From Lucinisca nassula (lineage: Eukaryota > Mollusca > Bivalvia > Lucinida > Lucinidae), in assembly GCA_963580285.1 (NCBI GenBank), contig OY757020.1, positions 95,731,497 through 95,795,496 of the forward strand: 64,000 nucleotides of DNA. The letters run 5' to 3'. This document shows positions 55,965 through 64,000 of this stretch, piece after piece. Under the pieces are notes generated by a model that was given only the letters and a program-made list of their open reading frames with translations, did not search any database and was not told the DNA's origin. How positions within the stretch are numbered: position 1 is the stretch's first letter; every line of letters begins with the position of its first letter. A program made the position numbers and the translations under genes.

Positions 55965-56420
55965 GAACACCCCCATAAACCCCACTTTAAGTAGAGAAAA
56001 CTGGGGATTATGGGGTATACATTATTTTTCTTATTTCTGCTCCAAGGCATAGGTTGTGGGTACTCGTTAGAACCCCCTCAATGAGGCGGTCCAAACAAGC
56101 ACCCAAAACCTATGTTTGCAGTTTAAATCGGAAAAAATATCACAGATTTTTATCAGAAAAGTAGCCATTTTGGAGGTCTGAAAAAATGAACTTCTTCGCA
56201 CAGGGGTGTTATCGTAATGACACCCCCATATACCTACCTTTTTTCAAAGAAAATGGGGTTTGCAGGGCATACTTTATTCTTCTTATTTCCTTTCCAAAAC
56301 ATGGATTGTGGGTACTCGTTAGAACCTCTTCATTGATGCAGTTCTAATGAGCACCTACAATCGATATTTGAAGCAGATATAAAAACATCACCAGGAAAAA
56401 CTCAGTGTTTGAGCTGTAAA
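55965..56420. repeat. Two P5 hairpin elements in tandem
   Basis: First 55965-56209: aacacccccataaaccccac ... cacaggggtgtt, hairpin at 56045-56115. Second 56210-56420: gacacccccatatacctacc, hairpin at 56300-56370 (ttgtgggtactcgttagaac). Shared flanks ttcttatttctgctcc and cagaaaagtagcca. Confidence 0.65.
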
Positions 56421-56662
56421 AGAATGCATCTACTCGTATGTTAGAAGCAGAAATACATGTAACAGTCCAGAATCATTCCTGCAACTGTTTTGTCAGAGAG
56501 ACATTTTAGACGAAAATCAGATTTCAAATATTATATGTTAAGTGCTATAGTGGTGTTTCTTCACATACAAATGTTCGACACTGGCAGATAGTGTAGATCC
56601 AGATCAGATACCCTGTAATCCACAGACTTTGAGGCTTCTCAAGCCTTTGATTCTTTTTGTGT

Positions 56663-56735
56663 GCGGTCAGTTTCAGCTCTGCATGGAAGCACCATGCAGC
56701 TCATCTATTTCTCCAATGCCCGATGGGCGGGGGCG
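56663..56735 (-). mobile_element. SINE-like family X, 5' fragment
   Basis: tcagctctgcatggaagcac, tgcagctcatctatttctcc, cccgatgggcgggggc only. Confidence 0.75.
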
Positions 56736-56774
56736 ACGAAAGTGATGTCAATCATCACAAAAAAATGCCAATAT

Positions 56775-56960
56775 AGTTTGACCCCATTCAACTTCACTTT
56801 TATATGGGAAAACTGGGGTTCCAGGGGTATACTATATTATCCTTATATCTGCTCAAAACATAGCTTGTGGGTACTCGTTAGAACTGTCTCGCCAAGGCAG
56901 TTCTAACGAGTTCTCACAATCTACCTTTAGAGCAGAAATATGGAAAATATCAGAATTTAT
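56775..56960. repeat. P5 hairpin element
   Basis: gaccccattcaacttcactt, hairpin at 56850-56930 (gcttgtgggtactcgttaga, actgtctcgccaaggcagtt). Confidence 0.6.
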
Positions 56961-57023
56961 TTATCAGAATTCTTTCATTTTTGGTGGTAAAATTTTCCAA
57001 TTATTTTGTATAGGCGTGTTTTC

Positions 57024-57680
57024 GTATTTATCAAATCATTTATTTGATATGTGATAAGTTTGTTAAAAATTGTAGCTTAGTTGAGTTCACTTTTTGTTGA
57101 AACGTATGAAATAAGAGTAAAAAGATTATTATCTAATTCAAAAAGTTTCGTTTTATGTTTCGATTCCCTATATGAATGTTTTATATAATAACATTAACCC
57201 CATGCTTATTGCGATTTCGCTTGTTAACGTGATTTTCAGCTTCGACCACTTCATCAAAATTTGTCTGTGTCTTCAGTAGGGTACAGGTAATTACCAAAAC
57301 AAAACCAAAATACCAGAACGAAGCCGAAATACCGGAAGGGACTACTAAAAATATAGGGAATGAGTCCAATTTTTATTTTTGGCAATAATTTTCAGTTTTG
57401 TTTAGGGATTTTAGTAAATGAAACGCACACAGGCACAAAATTGGATTGATTTTGATGAAGTGGTTGAAGCTGAAAATCACGTTAACAATCAAAATCTATA
57501 TAAACGTGGGGCTATTATGTTATTATGTATAACATTCATACAGGGAATCGAAACATAAAAGAAAACTTTTTGAATTAGATAATAATCTTTTTACTCTATT
57601 TCATAAGTTTCAACAACTAGTGAACTCAACTAAGCTACAATTTTTAACAAGCTTATCACATATCACATAAATGATTTGAC
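57024..57680. repeat. Long inverted repeat, ~245-bp arms
   Basis: Arms 57024-57271 and 57431-57680 are reverse complements with scattered differences (aaatcatttatttgatatgt / inverse; gaagtggttgaagctgaaaa). The ~160-bp spacer holds a copy of the MULE-type terminal repeat. Both arms read DFDEVVEAENHVN when translated inward. Confidence 0.85.
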
Positions 57681-57692
57681 ATCACTTTCTCC

Positions 57693-57986
57693 GCCGCCAC
57701 CCATCGGGCCTTCGAGAAATAAATGGGCTGCATGATGCTTCCACGCAGAGCTGAAACCAACCGCACATGAGTATTGGTAAACCACTTAGAGGATCTAAGC
57801 CTGCCCAGGCAAAGTGGGGCAAGTCGGCCCATCCATGCTTATAAAGTTACAAACCCTATTGTTTTTATTGGGGGACAGGGCTTGAGATGTCAATTCATCT
57901 CAGTGAGTCCCACAAAATTGGAAGCAACGTCTCCAAAATGATCTATACAGTGTTTACAGGGACGATAAACCTCAAATCAAACAAAC
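57693..57986 (+). mobile_element. SINE-like family X
   Basis: cgccgccacccatcgggcct to gataaacctcaaatcaaaca; a short insertion at ataaagttacaaacc. Confidence 0.83.
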
Positions 57987-58078
57987 TAAGACATCACTTT
58001 AAAATCACGTCCGTGAGTTATATACCCATGTAAACCCCACTTTGGATTTGAATAGGTAGGATTATGTAGAGTATGGTC

Positions 58079-58370
58079 CCCCGCCCATTGGGGCCTGAAG
58101 AAATAAATGGGCTGCATGATGCTTCCACGCAGAGCTGATACCAACCGCACACGAGAAATGGTAAACTGCTCAGCGAATCTAAGTCTGCCCAGGTAAAGCG
58201 GGGCGAGTTGGACCGTCCAGGCTTATAAACCCTATTGGTTTCATTGGCCGATGGGGGTTGAGAAGTCATTTCATCTCAATGTCGGGTAAAAGTCCCCCAA
58301 AATTGGAAGCAACATCTCCAAAATGACCTATACAGTGTTGAGTGGGATGCTAAACTTCAAATCAAACAAA
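58079..58370 (+). mobile_element. SINE-like family X
   Basis: cccccgcccattggggcctg to ctaaacttcaaatcaaacaa. Among the more diverged copies (actgctcagcgaatctaagt). Confidence 0.83.
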
Positions 58371-58379
58371 GAAATTATG

Positions 58380-59105
58380 AAGAGTATACATTTTTTCAGT
58401 CAGTAATAGATTGTAAATTGAATCTAATGCGGTCCTTTAAAACTTTGATCAAAACAGCTTATCTAAGCCGCAGAATGTGGTATTTATGACTCTATCTTAC
58501 GTGTCATCATATCAATACTCGGTTAATTTGGATTAAAATTAAGTAGCAATCAAGGAGCTGTTAGTGCTTAAATTGCTTTTAACGTTTTTATGAGACATTT
58601 ATTTATAAATTTATTTTATTTCAGTCTGCACATGACAAAACTTACTATAAGATTAGCGCAACCAGCGAAGACTCAGATCAACCTGTGCATACAGTCAGTC
58701 TGACCAGTCTTCGCTTGCTGCTCTCTGTGTAATCCGGAGGCCTAAGAAGGCTCATACAGCCAGAAAAGATTCTGATCAGACTGTGCAGATGGTGGTCGCA
58801 CAGGTCACAGGTTTTGCCATGCGCAGGTTCATTTATTTATTCTACACATTTGACAAGATAGAATCATTTATGACTAAATATGGTTAATTCTCGCACAATT
58901 TTGACTCTGCTTGTTGTTTCCTTTTGCATGAGAGTTTTCTCCGAATCAATGTTGTTGTTTTTTTTTAATTTAATGAATTTCAATACCTTTGTATATGACC
59001 TTTAAGTAAATCATTAAATTCAATGCATTATGATTCACCACAGACATTTCCCCTACATTTTTAGTAAATCATTAAATTCAATGCATTATGATTCACCACA
59101 GACAT
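58380..59105. other. Unrecognised interior of the MULE-type element
   Basis: No gene. 59009-59050 and 59064-59105 are a ~55-bp direct repeat (aaatcattaaattcaatgca, gattcaccacagacatttcc). 58670-58810 holds imperfect inverted phrases around gaccagtcttcgc. Confidence 0.5.
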
Positions 59106-59171
59106 TTCCCCTACATTTTTAATAGTCTGTTCTGGTATTTCGGCTTCGTTCCGGTATTTTTGTTTGTCACT

Positions 59172-59397
59172 TTGGGGGGGTGGGACATGCATCAATGAAA
59201 TCTTTAGACTAGTATGTAACTTCAGTGTAAGTATCAACTAAATCTATCAAAGGGTTCAGAAGATACAATCTCCTTGAAACTTTGATGCAAAACTTTAACC
59301 AAAATGTTAACGGACAGACAGCTGGAAAGACGGACACACGAATGGCAGGACGAAAACTATATACCCCCATAGTATACTTCGTATACCGGGGGTATAA
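59172..59397 (+). mobile_element. Terminal fragment of a GGGGGTATAAT-ended tandem-repeat element
   Basis: tttgggggggtgggacatgc ... gacagacagctggaaagacg, hairpin ccccatagtatacttcgtat accgggggtataat. Same style of 3' end as elements E, F and K. Interrupts the right terminal repeat of the MULE-type element. Confidence 0.65.
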
Positions 59398-59409
59398 TTA
59401 CCAGCACCC

Positions 59410-59463
59410 CTCTAGGATGTAGCTCATCAGGTCCTAAAGCTTTAGTGGGGTTTCAGCCTTTAA
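59410..59463 (-). pseudogene. LINE linker fragment stranded between two insertions
   Basis: A short piece encoding NPTKALGPDELHPR, the block just before RT block 1 (compare K.SGPDGIP..VLKE in CR1-like LINEs). It is bounded by TTAA of the 4.3-kb element on one side and by the 9-bp duplication CTCTAGGAT of the Mutator-like element on the other. Joining across the second border continues into VLKELA of the piece at 54875-55398. One base is lost before NPTK, giving a frameshift. Confidence 0.8.
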
Positions 59464-59547
59464 CCCTTTACCACTCAGAAAATTAGCAAATACAGCATCT
59501 TAACAGAACACTGATATAGGTAAATCAATAATCAATAGTCCATATAT

Positions 59548-59998
59548 CAGGGGGAACAACCTACGTCATAGCAGAGATGTCGTACCCATTTCAGAAGCGG
59601 CCATATTGGTGTAAATAGGGAAATAAAATGCTTCAAACTAGATATGTACATTACGAGTCTTCAGAAAACATACTTCAGCTGGTAACGAACAATATTTGCA
59701 TCCCATCAGTGAGATAGTTACACCTTGAAACATTGAAAAGGCTTTGATAGCTTCGCCACAAGATTTGAATCGGCGCTGTAAACAATGGTAGTTCCGACAT
59801 CATTGCCAAATCAGCTTGTGTCAAATTATTTAAAGAAAAGGTCACATTTCTGAGACAGATTTCAGTACGTTTGATTCTTTTATGACCTAATGCACCGACT
59901 GCGCCTACTTGTTGTGGCAAATGCCTTTTGTGTAGCCAACGCCGGCAAACATACGAATGGTTATGACGTCACTGCTCTGACGTAGGTTGTTCCCCCTG
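59548..59998. mobile_element. 451-bp TIR element
   Basis: CAGGGGGAACAACCTACGTC and exact inverse; flanked by tatat on both sides (59543-59547, 59999-60003), so a 5-bp or shorter duplication. A minus-strand frame of ~80 codons shows no recognised domain. Superfamily unassigned. Confidence 0.8.
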
Positions 59999-60249
59999 TA
60001 TATGGCTGATAGGCCTGACAGTCTTATCTGAACAGAGATATTGGCATTTTTGTGTGATTTACACCCTTATGTTACAAAAATGATTATTATAGTATTTTCT
60101 GTACATTTGACAATATTTATGTAAATGTAAAGTTTCTAGGAAATTAAATTTTCTTTCCAATGGTACTAAATTTATTATAGTTTCTCTTTGCGTTTTGAAA
60201 ATATGAAGTGTCAAAGTCAAAAAATTCTGTTTTGGGTTGGTCAGAGAAA

Positions 60250-60605
60250 GTATTTTTAACCACCGTAGCCCCAGAAAAGAGGGGGTATCCACATATTATT
60301 TTTCTTATTTCTGCACAAAAACTTATTTTGTAGGTAATCATCAGGGCATGTTACTGAGGCTCTTCCAACAAGTTTCCATAACATACTTTTTTATGCAGAA
60401 ATAAGATCATGTTCATAAGTCTGTGAAATGAACATCTATCTGAACCCGGTATACATTATTTTCCTTATTTCTGCACCAAGACCAAGGTTGTGGGTACTCG
60501 TTAGAACTGCCTCAATCGGCACCCACAACCTATGTTCTGAGTATAAATAAGAAAAATATCAAAGTTTTCAATGGAAAAGTAGCCATTTTGGAGAAATTAA
60601 AGAAT
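60250..60605. repeat. P5b and P5 hairpin elements
   Basis: 60250-60420: ttctgcacaaaaacttattt ... tttatgcagaaataag. 60430-60605: ccttatttctgcaccaagac, gttgtgggtactcgttagaa, cacccacaacctatgttctg, with the hairpin loop shortened. Confidence 0.6.
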
Positions 60606-60810
60606 GTGCTATGTAAATTGGGGGTGTTTGGTTTATGAAAAAATCAGTACTTTTGCATAAGATTAAAATAACTATTACAGCCTATCTATCCTTTTTTGCA
60701 CCCCCATCCCCAACTTTACCCGTTTTTTTAAATCAGTGTATCAACCACCCCATAGCCAGCTCACCCCAAAGAGCCATCTCTGTATTTTTTTTTTTTTTTT
60801 AGAAATAAGA

Positions 60811-60925
60811 TTCGTTTGTTTGATTAGAGGTATAACATCCCCGTCAACACTATTTAGGACATTTTGGAGATATTGCTTCCAATTTAATGGGACTTTTACC
60901 CAACACTGAGGTGAAATGACATCTG
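60811..60925 (-). mobile_element. SINE-like family X, 3' fragment
   Basis: cgtttgtttgattagaggta to gaggtgaaatgacatctgat; continues directly into the satellite. Confidence 0.75.
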
Positions 60926-63080
60926 ATGCGCATGATCATTGTACAGCATCTGGTCTGGGTCTGTGCCATCGCATGTGCTGTCTACAACCCTGTAGACCCT
61001 CATCAGACGCCTTATAATAATTGTCTGGGCTCTGATCCCGATCTGCACTGTTTGCACCTTTGTGTTCTGTCTATTGTCATACAGACAGACGGGTGGATGA
61101 CGCCAGGCTGATAGCTACTGGTCTGGGTCTGTGCCGTCTACAACCATGTAAACCCTGATCAGACGCATTATAATAATTTTCTGGGCTCTGATCCCGATCT
61201 GCGCTGTTTGCACCTTTGTGTTCTGTCTACAGTCATACAGACAGACGGGTGGATGATGCCAGGCTGATCGCTATATCCCCCGAACATGTTCAGACTAGGG
61301 ATAAAAAACACCACCGTCGGCGATAAGTCCCTGGTCAGACGCCACATTATCTTTGTGCAGCGTCTTGTCCGGGTCTGCGCCAACCCATATGCCGTCTACA
61401 AACCTGTAGACCCTCATCAGACGCCGTTTAATAATTGTACAGGTCTGATTCGAATCTGCATTGCTTGCATCTGTCTGTTGTGTCTACGGATGGACGGACG
61501 GACGGACATGTGAACGGACGCCAGACTCAATTTTGTTTGCGGACGGACGGATGGACGCCAGGCTGATTGTTATATCCCCGAACCTATTTGGTCAGGGGAT
61601 AAAAAATAAAACGCACCGGCGGTGGTCAGACCATGATCAGACGTCGCATTGTCTGTGTTGTGGTATATGCCATCTACAAACCTGTAGACCCTATCATTGT
61701 ATGGCGTCTGATTCAAATCTGCACTGTTTGCACCTTTGTGTTCTGTCTATTGTTATACAGACGGTTGGGTGGATGACGCCAGGCTGATCGCTATATCCCC
61801 CAAACATGTTCAGACTAGGGATAAAAAACACCACCGTTGGCGGTAAGTCCCTGATCAGACGCCGCATTATCATTGTGCAGCATCTTGTCCGGGTCTGCGC
61901 CAACCCATATGCCGTCTACAAACATGTAGACCCTAATAACACGGGGTTTAATAATTGTACAGGTCTGATTCGAATCTGCATTGCTTGCATCTGTCTGTAC
62001 TGTCTACGGACGGACGGACATGTGAACGGACGCCAGACTCATAATTTTGTTTGCGGACGGACGGACGCCAGGCTGATTGTTATATCCCCGAACCTATTTG
62101 GTCAGGGGATAAAAATAAAACGCACCGGCGGTGGTCGGACCATGATCAGCTTCGCATGATCATTGTACAGGATCGTGTCTTGGTCTGTGCCGTCGCATAC
62201 TCCGTCTACAAACCTGTAGACCCTATCCAGACGCCGTATAATAATTGTATGGCGTCTGATCCAAATCTGCACTGTTTGCACCTTTGTGTTCTGTCAATTG
62301 TTATACAGACGGTTGGGTGGATGACGCCACGCTGATCGCTATATCCCCCGAACCTGTTCAGACTAGGGTTAAAAAAAACACCACCGTCGGCGATAAAACC
62401 CTGATCAGACGACGCGTCCTTGCGCAACGTCTTGTCCGGGTCAGCGCCGTCTCAGATACCGTCTACATACATGTAGACCATTATCAGACGCCGTTTAATA
62501 ATTGTACATTTGATTCGGATTTGCATTGTCTTCATATGTCTATGGCGTCTACGGACGGACATTTGAACGGACGCCACTCATAATTTTGTGTCTACGAACG
62601 GGCGAATGAACGGACGCCAGGCTCCGAACCTGTTCAGACTAGAGATAAAAAACACCACCGTCGCCAATAAGACACTGATCAGACGCCGCATAACCGTTGC
62701 GCAGCGTCTTGTCCGGGTCTGCGCCATCTCAGATGCCTTCTACAAACATGCTGATCCTCATCAGACGCCGTTCAATAATAGTATGGTGTCTGATCCGGAT
62801 CTGCATTGTTTGCATCTGCCTGTTGTGTCTACGGACGCTTGGACATTTGGACGGTCGCTATATCCTCCAAACCTGTTCAGTCGCGGAAAATAAAATAAAA
62901 TGAACCGTCGGCGGTTGGATCGGAATCAGACGTCGCGGCAATAATTGTTGAGCGTCTGATCCGGGTGCCGTAGCATTATAAGGTCCAAAAACCTGAAGAC
63001 CCTGATCAGGTGCCGCTTAATAATTGCATCTGTTTGTCTGTTAAAGTGTCGGCGGTGAGACCCTGATCAGACGTCGCATA
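60926..63080. repeat. Complex satellite built from core-1-like modules
   Basis: Longer period ~270-550 bp: tgttcagactagggataaaa recurs near 61287, 61807, 62357 and 62632, and acggacgccaggctgat near 61555, 62061 and 62610. Within each are palindromic pieces tgtagaccctcatcagacgc and ctgatcccgatctgcactgt, the core-1 sequence of the MITEs. (gacg)n tracts at 61490-61510, 61540-61555 and 62005-62020. Repeated open frames on both strands are by-products. Confidence 0.78.
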
Positions 63081-63084
63081 TTTT

Positions 63085-63640
63085 TTTTTAGAAATTAAAA
63101 TTCATTAAAGGGGCTGAAACTATTGACCAATGAAAGGCCTTCTACCCATCTGTGGGTTTTATTGGCCTTCCGATGACCACCTGGGTACACTTTTGGGTAC
63201 TGTTACGTAATTTATTGCGGCTCAAAGCTCGGCACGCTCTGGGTGGCTTCCACTGTATAAACATTCCTAGGGTATCATAATCCCCAATTAACTAATTATC
63301 TTGGACCATAAATCCCTTGAATCTAACTGATTATACAGCGCTAATTGTCTTTACCTAAATCATGCAAATCATGCGTGACCGACACACAAATATTGTGTCT
63401 TTCAGTAACTCAGACCAGTAATTTTCCATTACGTCAGGCAAGGTCATCGTGATTCAGTAGAAGAAGCCCCTGGTGTGTTTGGTTGCAAATTGCACAAAAA
63501 CTTTGTATAGAAACATATTTGTTTTTTTTTGCAAATATTGTTGGCAAAATACCAAACTTAACATTTATAAACATCCGGCGTTTTTATATTTAGGAAAAAG
63601 GTGAAAATAACGTGATTGATTATGAGACACAGGCAAACAC
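63085..63640. other. Unrecognised interior of the 4.3-kb TTAA element
   Basis: Non-repetitive here; short inverted phrases (gaaaggccttctacccatct / ttattggccttccgatgacc). No coding motif found. Confidence 0.4.
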
Positions 63641-63767
63641 GTATTTGTTCAAATGGCGACACAGGGGAATATACGTATCTGTACGTTAATCGATAAAGTC
63701 AGGAATATACGGATCTGAGTGTTAATGGATAGACTCGGGAAAATACGTATCTGAGTGGTAAAGGGTT

Positions 63768-63930
63768 AAGTAGCTTGATCACTCCTGTCGATGACACAAC
63801 TATATTATCCATGAATGGGGCCCGATCTTCCAGTCAATGGAACCTCAGTGAACTCAGTTTTACTGAACGCATCATTGAATTGACCAACTATTTGCTCCGC
63901 CCTTTCAGTGTCGACGGCCCACGCCGGTTG
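63768..63930 (-). pseudogene. LINE endonuclease-RT linker fragment, 5' piece of the split copy
   Basis: Minus strand reads ERAEQIVGQFNDAFSKTEF followed, after a frame change and stop, by DNIVVSSTGVIKLL. This is the linker before the RT domain in CR1-like LINEs (AEQLN.QF..VF..E, then GV.KLL). It runs directly into TTAA at 63764-63767. Across the 4.3-kb insertion it continues as KG then the NPTKALGPDE block at 59463. Beyond about 63930 the sequence turns into a different repeat containing several copies of ctcggcacat. Confidence 0.78.
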
Positions 63931-64000
63931 TGGGACAACTCGGCACATAGCAAACTCGGCACATGACAAACTCGGCCTAGATACAAAATCGGCACATACA
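63931..64000. repeat. Start of another repeat at the window edge
   Basis: Three to four copies of (ca)aactcggcacat(a/g) within 70 bases; cut by the window end. Confidence 0.6.

Larger units (their letters stand above)
55399..59409. mobile_element. 4-kb Mutator-like (MULE-type) element inserted in a LINE
   Basis: Flanked by exact 9-bp CTCTAGGAT at 55390-55398 and 59410-59418. Ends CGGTACTGGTAATTACC and inverted GGGTGCTGGTAATTATACC. Inner sequence aaaataccggaacaaagcca, ccagaacggactattaaa recurs inverted at 59106-59165, so the terminal repeat is ~75 bp, its right copy interrupted by 59172-59397. A third copy lies at 57285-57355. A 9-bp duplication with long terminal repeats is typical of Mutator-like elements. 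No transposase recognised. Confidence 0.72.
59460..63767. mobile_element. 4.3-kb TTAA-flanked element (piggyBac-like ends) inserted in the LINE
   Basis: TTAA at 59460-59463 and 63764-63767. Ends CCCTTTACCACTCAGA on both sides, inverted. Subterminal repeats near the right end: tacgtatctgagtggtaaag, tacggatctgagtgttaatg, tacgtatctgtacgttaatc. LINE coding sequence stops at one TTAA and resumes at the other. No transposase frame; the interior is mostly later insertions and satellite. Confidence 0.82.

Noticed and set aside
59675..59920. Transposase or DNA-binding exon in the 451-bp TIR element
   Set aside because: 81-codon minus frame has no zinc-binding or DDE pattern, and the element is too short to be autonomous.
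61286..62893. Family of related proteins (MFRLGIKNTTV... on plus, MAQTRTRRC... on minus)
   Set aside because: Open frames on both strands recur with the satellite period; frame breaks fall freely and no domain is recognisable.

Overview
The window reads as eukaryotic, very probably from a bivalve mollusc. The grounds are a split gene with consensus GT-AG introns, tRNA-derived SINEs, LINE fragments, and above all the interspersed elements with ~160-bp tandem monomers that are typical of bivalve genomes. The species call is inference. There is no prokaryotic gene layout, no rRNA, no functional tRNA gene and no CRISPR array.

Only one conventional gene is supported. It lies on the minus strand at 34100-41550 and encodes a lipid-droplet-associated hydrolase (LDAH) of about 303 residues in three coding exons: 41433-41550, 35887-36018 and 34100-34761. 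Intron phases match exactly, and an alpha/beta-hydrolase GHSIG nucleophile and candidate Asp/His partners are present. The introns (5.4 kb and 1.1 kb) and the downstream flank are full of transposable-element copies.

Nearly everything else is nested repeats. From left to right: 1-9 kb holds short palindromic MITEs, a tRNA-SINE and a tandem-repeat element. At 9.0-9.6 kb there is a LINE reverse-transcriptase fragment. From 9.8-12.4 kb come SINEs and a hAT-like MITE. At 12.4-14.7 kb lies a Helitron/Helentron-like element with 12 tandem monomers, and at 15.1-16.4 kb a TIR element. A 56-bp minisatellite sits at 18.6-19.0 kb. At 19.1-26.3 kb there is a triple nest of tandem-repeat elements, followed by SINEs and MITEs. 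Another tandem-repeat element occupies 28.7-31.9 kb, then MITEs and the LDAH gene at 34.1-41.6 kb. From 42.9-54.8 kb runs a second large nest (element in element in element) with a 28-G run at one boundary. At 54.9-64 kb a single LINE copy has been split twice, by a Mutator-like element with a 9-bp target duplication and by a 4.3-kb TTAA-flanked element.

Two themes stand out. First, several MITE families with different termini and target duplications (TTAA, TA, 8 bp) carry the same near-perfect palindromic cores. Second, a set of non-autonomous elements shares one architecture: AACAAG plus hairpin at one end, a subterminal inverted repeat, ~160-bp tandem monomers, then a hairpin followed by CTAA or a similar end. 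Many insertions can be proved from within the window because an empty site is visible in a sister copy.
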